From Bacteroidetes bacterium UBA2664 (lineage in GTDB: Bacteria; Bacteroidota; Rhodothermia; Balneolales; Balneolaceae): 32,174 nt of DNA. A model generated the notes under the pieces. The model did not search any database, had not been told where the DNA came from, and was given only the letters and a program-made list of their open reading frames with translations. Location: positions 1 through 32,174 of the forward strand of contig DEMS01000012.1 in assembly GCA_002359315.1 (NCBI GenBank), read 5' to 3'. The translations under genes and the position numbers were made by a program. Within the stretch, counting starts at the first letter, position 1, and every line of letters starts with the position of its first letter. This document shows, one piece after another, positions 15,937-23,521 of the stretch.

Positions 15937-16197
15937 TAAATTATTTAATGTTGTCCTGCTTTAGCATTTCATCTATCAGTTGAAATTTCTGAACGCATTT
16001 TATTTTGTCCATATAAATATACTGAACTTTTTAATCACCTTTGTGGGTCATGTGGATACAATGTTGTTTGTGAATAAAAACATCAATAATTTTCCCTACT
16101 TTGTTATGATTGAAAAAATAGAAACTATTGTGTTAAATCGAAGTTATCCATCTGATTGATTTAATTATAAAAACTGATTAGTTAATTAAACATCGTT
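15937..16197. promoter_or_regulatory. Divergent intergenic region, presumed promoters
   Basis: A 261-bp AT-rich gap separates two divergent operons (heptose genes on minus, carbamoylation module on plus). By position it must hold both promoters or be linked to them. No ORF, strong hairpin or dispersed repeat was seen. TACTTTG at 16097-16103 resembles a Bacteroidota -7 box but lacks one base of TAnnTTTG and has no well-spaced TTG, so no specific promoter is claimed. Confidence 0.4.
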
Positions 16198-18063
16198 TTG
16201 AAGAAAATTCTTGGCATTTCTGCCTTTTATCACGACTCTGCTGCCGCTATCATCGAAGGCGAAAATATATTAGCTGCGGCTCAAGAGGAGCGTTTTACCC
16301 GAAAAAAACACACACCTGATTTTCCGGAACACGCTGTCCGGTTTTGTCTGGAGGAGACCGGTTTTTCGTTAGATGATCTGGATGCCGTTGTATTTTATGA
16401 CAAGCCTCTCCTAAAGTTTGAACGATTACTTGAAACGTATTACGCATTTGCTCCGAAAGGGTTCAGTCAGTTCCGGACAGCCATGCCGGTTTGGCTGGAT
16501 GAAAAGATGCTTATCAAAAAGAAAATTTATGATTCTCTTGCTGAAATAGAATCTTTTGAGAAAAAGAAGCTAAAACTCCTTTTTCCTGAGCATCATATTT
16601 CTCATGCAGCAAGTGCCTTTTATCCATCACCCTTTGATGAGTCAGCCATTCTGACGATTGATGGCGTGGGTGAATGGGCTACAACGACTATATGTAAGGG
16701 CAGCGGCAAAGAGATCGAACTCTTGAAGGAGATGAGATTTCCGCATTCGGTTGGTCTTTTATATTCAGCCTGTACATACTATTTGGGCTTTAGAGTTAAT
16801 TCCGGGGAGTATAAGCTGATGGGTTTGGCTCCATATGGAAATCCTAATTCTGAACAGACACTTACGTTTATTCGGAAGTTTAAAGAACATATCGTGAAAA
16901 TTCATGATGATGGCTCGATCTGGCTGAATCAGGATTATTTTGATTATGCTACGGGCCTTAAAATGGTGAATGAGAAGAAGTGGAGTGATCTTTTTGGCTT
17001 TGATGTAGTTGAGCCGGATGGGGATGTGGATCAGATTCACAGTAACTTTGCCTATGCGACTCAACAAATCACCGAAGAGATTGTACTTAAAATGGCTGCT
17101 GAAGCGAAGCGTCTGACCGGTTCCGAGTATCTCTGCATGGCAGGCGGCGTGGCTTTGAACTGTGTTGCAAATGGAAAACTGATTAAGGAAGGACTTTTTA
17201 AGGAGATTTTTATTCAACCGGCTGCGGGTGATGCCGGTGGAGCCCTTGGAGCTGCACAAGTTGTTAATCATATCTATTTTGATCAACCCCGGACAGTTGA
17301 ACCGGGTGAAGATAAGATGAAAGGCTCCTATCTGGGGCCTTACTATTCAGAAAAGGAATCAATTCACTCGTTTAGGAAGCATCAAGCTGAATACAGAAAG
17401 GTTGATGATTTTGAGGACCTGTGCGGTGAGGTTTCTGAAATCCTTGCCGATGGCTCAGTTGTTGGCTGGTTTCAGGGAAAAATGGAGTTTGGGCCGAGAG
17501 CTTTGGGAAATCGAAGTATTTTAGGAGATGCCCGAAATAATGAGATGCAGAGAAAACTGAACCTGAAAATAAAGTATAGAGAGGGATTCAGGCCGTTTGC
17601 TCCATCCGTATTGGCTGAAAACTCAAAAGACTATTTTGATCTGGATGTCCCATCTCCTTACATGCTTCTGATCGCTGAGGTGAAAGAATCCCGAAGAAAA
17701 GAGCTGCCTGATAATTATTTTGAGATGAATATGTGGGACAGGCTTTACTATGAGCGAAGCGATATACAGTCGATCACCCATCTCGATTTTTCAGCAAGAG
17801 TTCAAACTGTGCATAAGGAAACCAATCCCCGGTATCACAAACTGATCGAGACGTTTAGAGATAAAACGGGGTATGGCCTGTTGGTCAACACCAGTTTTAA
17901 TGTGAGAGGAGAGCCGATTGTGTGCACACCGGAGGACGCATATAAATGTTTTATGCGTACGGAAATGGATTATCTGGTTGTGGATAATTTTATTTTGAAG
18001 AAGACGGACCAGCCCGATTGGGAAAATCGTGAAAAGTGGATGGAAAAGTTTAAACTGGATTGA
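16198..18063 (+). CDS. Carbamoyltransferase, NodU/CmcH/SxtI family
   Basis: A 621-residue O-carbamoyltransferase that uses carbamoyl phosphate and ATP to carbamoylate a hydroxyl, probably on a sugar. The N terminus GISAFYHDSAAAII (H12) and EERFTRKKHTPDFP are family hallmarks. HHISHAASAFYPSPF (H132, H133, H136) is the metal-binding TsaD-like part. GPRALGNRSIL from 432 and NTSFNVRGEPIV from 564 belong to the C-terminal carbamoyl-transfer (YrdC-like) domain. The length is typical. The start is TTG at 16198, the only start giving the conserved MKKILGISAFYHD N terminus. The next gene begins about 10 nt later. The close neighbours (SGNH hydrolase, DUF5989-like peptide, SxtJ-like protein) match a recurrent set first noted beside sxtI. 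Confidence 0.93.
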   Translation: MKKILGISAFYHDSAAAIIEGENILAAAQEERFTRKKHTPDFPEHAVRFCLEETGFSLDDLDAVVFYDKPLLKFERLLETYYAFAPKGFSQFRTAMPVWLDEKMLIKKKIYDSLAEIESFEKKKLKLLFPEHHISHAASAFYPSPFDESAILTIDGVGEWATTTICKGSGKEIELLKEMRFPHSVGLLYSACTYYLGFRVNSGEYKLMGLAPYGNPNSEQTLTFIRKFKEHIVKIHDDGSIWLNQDYFDYATGLKMVNEKKWSDLFGFDVVEPDGDVDQIHSNFAYATQQITEEIVLKMAAEAKRLTGSEYLCMAGGVALNCVANGKLIKEGLFKEIFIQPAAGDAGGALGAAQVVNHIYFDQPRTVEPGEDKMKGSYLGPYYSEKESIHSFRKHQAEYRKVDDFEDLCGEVSEILADGSVVGWFQGKMEFGPRALGNRSILGDARNNEMQRKLNLKIKYREGFRPFAPSVLAENSKDYFDLDVPSPYMLLIAEVKESRRKELPDNYFEMNMWDRLYYERSDIQSITHLDFSARVQTVHKETNPRYHKLIETFRDKTGYGLLVNTSFNVRGEPIVCTPEDAYKCFMRTEMDYLVVDNFILKKTDQPDWENREKWMEKFKLD

Positions 18064-18073
18064 TGTTTTCATA

Positions 18074-19111
18074 ATGAAAAATTTTATTTTTGGAATTGTA
18101 ACGGTATTGATCTCTCTGATTGCAATTTTTGTAATATGTGAGGTTGTAATGCGGGGTTATCAATTTCTGCGAAGTCCGGCCCCGTCGATAGTGATTGATA
18201 GTGAGCTTGGCTGGCTTCCGGGGCCGAATATGGATATTCTGACGGTTAAACCGGATGCAGAAGGTGAGTACTATGCGTTAAGGATCACCTCAGATGAGAA
18301 TGGTTTTAGGGTATTTGGAAATCTGGAAAGCGGTGACAAAAAAAAGATTCTATTTATTGGCGATTCCTATACTCAGGCAATGGAGGTATCAGACAGTAAA
18401 ATCTATTTTTCACAACTTCAGGATGATCTCAATATAGAAGTTTTTGGATTAGGTACCGGAGGGTATGGTACACTTCAATCTTATCTGCTATTGCAAAAAT
18501 GGATTGAGTTGATCCAGCCGGATATCGTTGTCTATCAATTTTGCACGAATGATTTTGTGAATAATTCCTATGCGCTTGAGGCGCAAAGCATCTTCAATAA
18601 TAATGGGTTAAAAAGACCCTATTTGATCAATGGTGAGATCGTTCACAAACTACCGAAAAAATGGGCGGCTATCCGTCATTTTGCAAATAAATATTCCCGG
18701 TTTCTCTATTATATACTGAGCAGAATAGACATCATGAAGAGTCAAATTGCCACTGATTCAGTAGAATACACCATTCGTGACCAGGGCAGTGAGTATCCTG
18801 AATACAGAGAGTCGATTGAAACCACGGAAGAGATTATTCGCAGAATGAGAGACGAAGTTGAAGCTTCTGGTGCAGAATTTTATACATTCTCTTCTGATGA
18901 TAACCAACCTTATTATGGGGATTATTTTGAAATTGTATCAAACCTCGAAGGTGTTCAATTGATTGAAGGTGTGTCGGCATCTATCAGGGAAGCTGAAGAG
19001 CTTGGAGTTACAGTGAGGGCTGCAGACATGGCGCACTGGAATAATGAGGGACATCGTATTGCTGCTGAGGTTTTAAAAGGATATTTTACAGATCAAATGT
19101 TAAACGACTGA
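18074..19111 (+). CDS. SGNH/GDSL hydrolase family protein with N-terminal anchor
   Basis: A 345-residue protein. ATG 18074 is chosen, 10 nt after the carbamoyltransferase stop, because it places a clean hydrophobic anchor (residues about 3-23) at the N terminus. A longer GTG start at 18029 would overlap the upstream gene by 35 nt. Block I is FIGDSYTQ with S98, block II GLGTGGYGTLQ (125-135), block III FCTNDF with N159, and block V DMAHWNNEGH with D318/H321. This is a complete SGNH catalytic set, so an active periplasmic esterase or acyltransferase is likely. Given its operon, a role in adding or removing an acyl or carbamoyl group on a surface glycan is inferred; the true substrate is unknown. 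Confidence 0.85.
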   Translation: MKNFIFGIVTVLISLIAIFVICEVVMRGYQFLRSPAPSIVIDSELGWLPGPNMDILTVKPDAEGEYYALRITSDENGFRVFGNLESGDKKKILFIGDSYTQAMEVSDSKIYFSQLQDDLNIEVFGLGTGGYGTLQSYLLLQKWIELIQPDIVVYQFCTNDFVNNSYALEAQSIFNNNGLKRPYLINGEIVHKLPKKWAAIRHFANKYSRFLYYILSRIDIMKSQIATDSVEYTIRDQGSEYPEYRESIETTEEIIRRMRDEVEASGAEFYTFSSDDNQPYYGDYFEIVSNLEGVQLIEGVSASIREAEELGVTVRAADMAHWNNEGHRIAAEVLKGYFTDQMLND

Positions 19112-19166
19112 TCAATTGATCAGGGATCGTTAATTTTAATCGCAGGTTCAGTTTTTATAAAAGAGT

Positions 19167-19316
19167 ATGGATATCATTTCAGACATGTGGCAATTTATGA
19201 AGGAGCGAAAAAAGTTTTGGCTGGCTCCTGTAATCATTGTACTTCTCTTTCTCGGGATTTTAATTGTATTTGGTGGCAGCAGTGCGATTGCCCCCTTTAT
19301 CTACACACTTTTTTGA
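19167..19316 (+). CDS. Small DUF5989-like membrane peptide (SxtK-like)
   Basis: A 49-residue ORF, ATG 19167 to TGA 19314-19316. The N-terminal 17 residues are polar and basic (MWQFMKERKKFW). One long transmembrane segment follows (LAPVIIVLLFLGILIVFGG) and the C terminus is SSAIAPFIYTLF. This pattern, with KERKKFWL and SAIAPFIYTLF, fits the DUF5989 family of about 50-aa proteins encoded beside NodU-type carbamoyltransferases. The saxitoxin cluster has a comparable small ORF near sxtI. The family assignment is from memory of its sequence pattern. It lies 55 nt after the SGNH gene and 4 nt before the SxtJ-like gene, so it belongs to the operon. Its function is unknown; a membrane adaptor for the carbamoyltransferase or its neighbour is a guess. 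Confidence 0.8.
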   Translation: MDIISDMWQFMKERKKFWLAPVIIVLLFLGILIVFGGSSAIAPFIYTLF

Positions 19317-19320
19317 TTCA

Positions 19321-19689
19321 ATGAGAAAACTAAATTTCGATCCCACAAAAACAGTTCTTACGATTACCGTCGGTTTTCTGATTGTCTATCTGATCACATC
19401 ATGGAATTGGGCCATCATTACTTCAGTGATCGTGGGTATCATCGGATTATTCTCAAAAAAACTATCCGAGGTAATCAATACACTTTGGATGAAATTGACG
19501 ATGGTTCTCAGCTATATCATCCCAAATGTGATCATGGCAATCATCTATTATGTAATTCTTGTACCCATTGCCCTTCTTTCCAGAATTACCAGTCGTAATG
19601 ACAATATGCATCTGAAAGACAGGGGAGAGAGTACCTACGTCGATATCAACCGCAAGATTGATGCCGACTCGTTAGAGAAGATGTGGTAA
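19321..19689 (+). CDS. SxtJ-family membrane protein
   Basis: A 122-residue protein starting at ATG 19321 (MRKLNFDPTKTVLTITVGF). An upstream in-frame start at 19264 would lie inside the small DUF5989-like gene and is rejected. Two adjacent hydrophobic segments (TVLTITVGFLIVYLITSW and WAIITSVIVGIIGLF) are followed by KKLSEVINTLWMKLTMVLSYIIPNVIMAIIYYVILVPIALLSR, an amphipathic helix plus a further membrane segment. The tail RNDNMHLKDRGESTYVDINRKIDADSLEKMW is polar and cytosolic-looking. Size, layout and neighbourhood fit SxtJ-type proteins associated with SxtI-like carbamoyltransferases. The molecular role is not known. It ends the operon; a dispersed repeat and convergent wecB follow. Confidence 0.8.
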   Translation: MRKLNFDPTKTVLTITVGFLIVYLITSWNWAIITSVIVGIIGLFSKKLSEVINTLWMKLTMVLSYIIPNVIMAIIYYVILVPIALLSRITSRNDNMHLKDRGESTYVDINRKIDADSLEKMW

Positions 19690-19732
19690 GGCGATCTTGC
19701 TAAAGACTTTTCAGTACACTCACAATCCTTGC

Positions 19733-19852
19733 CGTCACATTGAGCACAGTTGAGGAGCGGAGCGACGAGGCAAAGTCGAAATGTCCTCGCCATGGCAGGG
19801 AGTTCTCGACTACGTTCCGACAAAAAGCGTCTGAACTGCGCTCGAACTGACG
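19733..19852 (+). repeat. Full-length dispersed palindromic repeat (copy D)
   Basis: A 120-bp element from CGTCACATTGAGCACAG (19733-19749) to CTGCGCTCGAACTGACG (19836-19852). The ends are imperfect inverted repeats. Internal AAAGTCGAAATG and AGTTCTCGACTACG again face each other. It is the same element as copy C in the opposite orientation, with a shorter left internal part. It lies between the convergent ends of the SxtJ-like gene and wecB, where an RNA hairpin could act as a bidirectional terminator. Confidence 0.8.
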
Positions 19853-19872
19853 GAGAATCGTTTGAAATTCTC

Positions 19873-21012
19873 TTATTCAAGTCCTTTCAGCACCTCCACT
19901 ATCCTACTCGCTGTTTTCCCATCCCAAAGCTCAGGAATTCCTCCTTTTTTCCATTTTCCTGCAAATAACTTCTCCATTGCCGGAGCGATTGTTTTAGGAT
20001 CGGTTCCAAGTAGCTCATTCGTGCCGATCGTACAGGTTTCGGGTCTTTCCGTTGAATCTCTTAGTGTAATGCACGGGATTCCCATAACGGTCGTCTCTTC
20101 AGTAATTCCACCGGAATCGGTAATGACTGCCTTGGAATTTTTTACCAGATAGTTGAACTCCAAATAGCTGAGAGGATCTGTATAATGCAGGTTTGTATGC
20201 TCAATACCAATTTTTTCCAGATTTTTTCGCGTGCGGGGATGCACAGGAAACAGGATCGGCATTCCATTAGAAGAGTTTACTATTTCACGGATCAAATTAC
20301 TTAACTGATTTTCCTCATCCACATTACCGGGACGATGAAGAGTCATCACTAGATACTCTTTTTCGTGTAACCCGAGCTCATCCCAAACGGGTGGTTTAAA
20401 AAAACGATCCGTATTGGATAGCAGAGTATCGATCATGGTATTCCCAACAAAATGGATCTTTTCAGCTGAGTGTCCTTCATTACGTAAGTTACTGTTCGCC
20501 ACCTCACTGGTGGTGAAAAAATGGTCTGTAATCGAATCGGTTACCAGACGATTGATCTCCTCAGGCATGGTTCGGTCACCGGATCGAATGCCTCCTTCAA
20601 CATGCGCCACGAGGATATTTAATTTTTTTGCAGTGATGGCACATGCCATTGTAGAGGTGACATCCCCTACCACCAAACATAGATTTGATGTGGATTCCAG
20701 TAGAATTTTTTCATACCGCATCATGATTTCAGCTGTCTGCAGTGCCTGCGTTCCACTCCCTACATCCAGATTATGATGAGGATCAGGAATTCCAAGCTGT
20801 TCAAAAAAGCTTCCACTCATATTCCGGTCGTAATGTTGCCCGGTATGGATCAATCTGTATCGGAGTGTACTCCCATTTTTGGCCTCTTTCTCCAACTCAT
20901 TAATAATAGGAGAAATTTTCATGAAATTTGGACGGGCGCCGGCGATGATATCGATTAACATGTAACGATTTGATTTGTCACTGCGTTTTGAGTCATTTTT
21001 TAACATTACCAT
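19873..21012 (-). CDS. wecB: Non-hydrolysing UDP-N-acetylglucosamine 2-epimerase
   Basis: A protein of up to 379 residues that interconverts UDP-GlcNAc and UDP-ManNAc, supplying ManNAc-type sugars to surface glycans. Seen: AGARPNFMKISPII (24-37), HTGQHYDRNMS, VVGDVTSTMACA with D117, AHVEGGIRSGD with E139, MPEEINR (E151/E152), LHRPGNVDE, PVHPRTRKN, ITDSGGITEE and TLRDSTERPE, in the usual order for WecB/MnaA. The start is uncertain. ATG 21012 adds 17 polar residues, whereas ATG 20961 would begin directly at MLIDIIAGARPNF, as most family members do, and may be the true start. It stands alone between the convergent module and the divergent GH2 gene. Confidence 0.92.
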   Translation of the reverse strand: MVMLKNDSKRSDKSNRYMLIDIIAGARPNFMKISPIINELEKEAKNGSTLRYRLIHTGQHYDRNMSGSFFEQLGIPDPHHNLDVGSGTQALQTAEIMMRYEKILLESTSNLCLVVGDVTSTMACAITAKKLNILVAHVEGGIRSGDRTMPEEINRLVTDSITDHFFTTSEVANSNLRNEGHSAEKIHFVGNTMIDTLLSNTDRFFKPPVWDELGLHEKEYLVMTLHRPGNVDEENQLSNLIREIVNSSNGMPILFPVHPRTRKNLEKIGIEHTNLHYTDPLSYLEFNYLVKNSKAVITDSGGITEETTVMGIPCITLRDSTERPETCTIGTNELLGTDPKTIAPAMEKLFAGKWKKGGIPELWDGKTASRIVEVLKGLE

Positions 21013-21150
21013 TTAAGCCCGAATGATAATCATCTTATTAAAAAGATGCCTGTAAATTGGTTTTCTAATTTAGTATCGTCGTCATGACGGTGGTCAGGAT
21101 CGGCAGGATTAAGAGAGGAAAAGAAATATTGGATTATGTAAGTTTTTGAG

Positions 21151-21171
21151 ATCCTGAAATAAATTCAGGAC
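21151..21171 (+). repeat. Hairpin repeat copy beside the minisatellite
   Basis: It reads GAGATCCTGAAATAAATTC then AGGAC, the same sequence as 3231-3254 except the last arm base (C for T), giving a 7-bp stem with loop ATAAA. Its GATGAC-type tail merges into the first 18-bp tandem unit. Confidence 0.75.
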
Positions 21172-21277
21172 GACGCGTGGGTATGGGATGACGCGTGGGT
21201 ATGGGATGACGCGTCGGCATGGGATGACTTGTAGGCATGGGACGACTCTTGGCCATAGGATGATTTGTGGGAATGGT
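21170..21277 (+). repeat. Six-copy 18-bp degenerate minisatellite
   Basis: Units start at 21170, 21188, 21206, 21224, 21242 and 21260, each exactly 18 bp with consensus ATGACGCGTGGGTATGGG. Units 1 and 2 differ at one base. Divergence increases towards unit 6. The ATGAC core equals the tail that follows the hairpin repeat elsewhere, so the array probably arose by expansion of that junction. No coding frame through it is plausible. Confidence 0.9.
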
Positions 21278-21413
21278 ATTGAAGAATGTGAAATATAAGC
21301 TCTGATCGCAATAGAGAATCCGTTAAATAACCATTTATATATTCACACCCATTTCATTACATTTCAAAGATAGTCATACGATCTCCCCCCAATCTATTAT
21401 TAGATAGCATATC

Positions 21414-23357
21414 ATGGCCAATTGCAGAACTCTAGATCATTCGACAGTGTCAATTCCAAATCAATGTAGCACCGTTAAGCATCCATTGAAGCGGTTCATC
21501 GGTTCCCTATTAATTATACTGATCTCCACTTTCATCACTAACATCTCTTTTGCACAAGATATACAGAAAGAGATTCTGATGGAGTCGGATCTGATCATTA
21601 ATACGGATGCGCGTGAGGTGACCGGACTGGATGGTACCTGGGATATCATCATCGATCCCTATCAAACCGGGTACTATGATTATCGATCTCAACCCAATCC
21701 AAATGGCTATTTCAGAAATCGTAAAAATGTAGAACCGGACGATCCCTACGAGTATAATTTTGATTTGAGTGATAAACTGGAGGTGCCGGGCGACTGGAAT
21801 ACTCAAATGGAAAAATTACATTGGTATGAAGGGACAATCTGGTATAAAAAGGACTTCAGCTGGGAGTTGAAACAGGATAAACGGGTATTTCTTTATTTTG
21901 GGGCAGTGAATTACGATGCCAGGGTCTGGGTAAACGGGGAATACGCCGGCCGACATATCGGCGGATTCACTCCATTCAATTTTGAAGTTACGGAGCTATT
22001 ACAAAACGGCGATAATTTTGTCGTTGTGATGGCCGACAATACCCGTAAACCGGAAGCCGTACCGACTATGATTACAGATTGGGCGAATTATGGTGGCATC
22101 ACCCGGTCTGTTAAGCTTATTGAGACGGAGGAGACTTTTTTGCAAGATTATTACATCCAGTTGAATCAGAATGCCGAGAACGAAGTTGCCGGCTGGGTAC
22201 GACTGAATGGAGATCAGCTTCAACAAAGGGTCGAAATTCGCATTTCTGAAGAGAATATTGTGCATAGGGTAGAGACGGACGTGGATGGTTTTGCTTCGTT
22301 TTCATTTACTGCCGAATTGAGAAAATGGTCGACAACAGATCCACATATATATGATGTCCGGATTGTCACTGAAACGGACGAAATCACAGATCAGATCGGG
22401 TTTCGAACCATTGAAACTGACGGGACGGATGTTTTACTGAATGGCGAACCAATCTTTTTAAGGGGTGTAAATATTCACGAAGAAGCACCGTATCGAACCG
22501 GAAGGGCTCATAGTATTGATGATGCACGGACATTGCTCAATTGGGTAGAAGATATGGGAGGTAATTTTGTGCGACTGTCACATTATCCTCACAATGAACA
22601 TATGGTTAGAGAAGCAGAAAGGCGCGGTATCATGGTTTGGGCAGAACTGCCACTATACTGGATGATCCAATGGGATAATCCCGAAACACTCGAAAACGCC
22701 CGGAATCAGCTCACAGAGATCATTCACAGGGATAAAAATCGTGCGGCAGTGATCCTTTGGGCAATGTCAAATGAAACCCCATTAACGGATGCACGGGTAC
22801 AATTTCTTCAAGAGATGATCCGGACAACAAAAGCACTGGATCCTTCCCGTCTAACAACAGCGGCTCTTCAAAGTCGATGGATTGAAGAAGAGGGTAGTGA
22901 ACGAATTACATTTATGATTGATGATCCGATAGGGGAGTATCTGGATGTACTAGGTGTGAATCAGTACTATGGCTGGTATGGGGGTGCAAACGCACCGATG
23001 GATCACCTGACCTGGGAAACGATCTATGATAAGCCACTTATCATCAGTGAATTTGGTGCCGGCGCCAAACAGGGTTGGAATGTTCCTGACAATCAGCGCT
23101 GGTCTGAAGAATTTCAGGCAGAACTCTACAGGCACACACTCGATATGTTTGATCGAATTGAATTCCTGAGCGGGACGGTACCGTGGATATTAATGGATTT
23201 CAGATCTCCCCGCAGAACCCTGCCTGTTGTGAAAGATGGATTTAACCGAAAAGGACTCATTTCAGAAACGGGTATTAAAAAGAAAGCCTTCGATGTGATG
23301 AAAGAGTATTATCAGCGTATTGAGGAGTTTGGTCATGGGGTGGAGATCGAGGAATGA
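21414..23357 (+). CDS. Secreted glycoside hydrolase family 2, beta-glucuronidase-like
   Basis: A 647-residue exported enzyme. After a polar N terminus, KRFIGSLLIILISTFITNISFAQ (about 27-49) is a signal-peptide-like segment. The jelly-roll sugar-binding domain (WYKKDF, VNYDARVWVNGEYAGRHIGGFTPF), an immunoglobulin-like domain and a TIM barrel follow, the standard GH2 order. The acid/base is E454 in AMSNET and the nucleophile E546 in ISEFGAG. Their spacing of 92 is almost that of E. coli beta-glucuronidase (413/504). A C-terminal N611-x-K613 in FNRKG resembles the N-x-K motif that binds the glucuronate carboxylate, so a uronidase is favoured over a galactosidase; this is inference. It may trim or recycle the uronic-acid glycan made by this locus, or act in nutrition. 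A terminator follows at 23470. Confidence 0.85.
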   Translation: MANCRTLDHSTVSIPNQCSTVKHPLKRFIGSLLIILISTFITNISFAQDIQKEILMESDLIINTDAREVTGLDGTWDIIIDPYQTGYYDYRSQPNPNGYFRNRKNVEPDDPYEYNFDLSDKLEVPGDWNTQMEKLHWYEGTIWYKKDFSWELKQDKRVFLYFGAVNYDARVWVNGEYAGRHIGGFTPFNFEVTELLQNGDNFVVVMADNTRKPEAVPTMITDWANYGGITRSVKLIETEETFLQDYYIQLNQNAENEVAGWVRLNGDQLQQRVEIRISEENIVHRVETDVDGFASFSFTAELRKWSTTDPHIYDVRIVTETDEITDQIGFRTIETDGTDVLLNGEPIFLRGVNIHEEAPYRTGRAHSIDDARTLLNWVEDMGGNFVRLSHYPHNEHMVREAERRGIMVWAELPLYWMIQWDNPETLENARNQLTEIIHRDKNRAAVILWAMSNETPLTDARVQFLQEMIRTTKALDPSRLTTAALQSRWIEEEGSERITFMIDDPIGEYLDVLGVNQYYGWYGGANAPMDHLTWETIYDKPLIISEFGAGAKQGWNVPDNQRWSEEFQAELYRHTLDMFDRIEFLSGTVPWILMDFRSPRRTLPVVKDGFNRKGLISETGIKKKAFDVMKEYYQRIEEFGHGVEIEE

Positions 23358-23370
23358 GGTATTAGCTGGG

Positions 23371-23398
23371 CAGCTCTCAGCTCTCAGCTCTCAGCTCT
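23371..23398 (+). repeat. Four perfect tandem CAGCTCT units
   Basis: Four consecutive copies of the 7-bp unit CAGCTCT lie in the 164-bp gap between the GH2 gene and recC. They make a simple low-complexity tract with no coding potential. Confidence 0.85.
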
Positions 23399-23469
23399 TA
23401 GTCTTCTGCCTTCTCACTAACATGACATAACCTGTCACTCATCTTTATTATATTATTCATCAATCAACA

Positions 23470-23497
23470 ACCCGGTCTGTATACCGGGTCTTATTTT
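23470..23497 (+). terminator. Intrinsic terminator after the GH2 gene
   Basis: Arms ACCCGGT (23470-23476) and ACCGGGT (23483-23489) form a perfect GC-rich 7-bp stem with a 6-nt loop CTGTAT, followed by CTTATTTTT. This is the clearest rho-independent terminator in the window. It separates the glycan genes from the recCBD operon, which starts 25 nt later. Confidence 0.8.
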
Positions 23498-23521
23498 TGG
23501 ATACATAGTCAAACAAAACAG

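Larger units (their letters stand above)
21013..21413. other. 401-bp divergent spacer: hairpin, minisatellite, presumed promoters
   Basis: This gap lies between wecB (minus) and the GH2 gene (plus). It holds a copy of the small hairpin repeat (21151-21171) running directly into six 18-bp tandem units (21170-21277). The AT-rich stretch 21278-21413 precedes the GH2 start and presumably carries its promoter. No gene longer than a few dozen codons is convincing here, and no specific promoter consensus could be assigned. Confidence 0.6.

Noticed and set aside
19264..19320. Upstream start extending the SxtJ-like protein by 19 residues
   Set aside because: It would lie inside the 49-aa membrane gene; the ATG at 19321 gives a normal N terminus 4 nt after that gene's stop.
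19635..19968. 81-aa minus and 72-aa plus ORFs at the SxtJ/wecB junction
   Set aside because: Both are translations of palindromic repeat copy D plus edges of real genes.
21170..21277. The 18-bp tandem array considered as a CRISPR array
   Set aside because: Units are directly abutting and degenerate, with no spacers and no cas genes nearby.
23371..23398. CAGCTCT tandem tract considered as a regulatory operator
   Set aside because: A simple 7-bp repeat with no dyad; it precedes a terminator rather than lying at a promoter.
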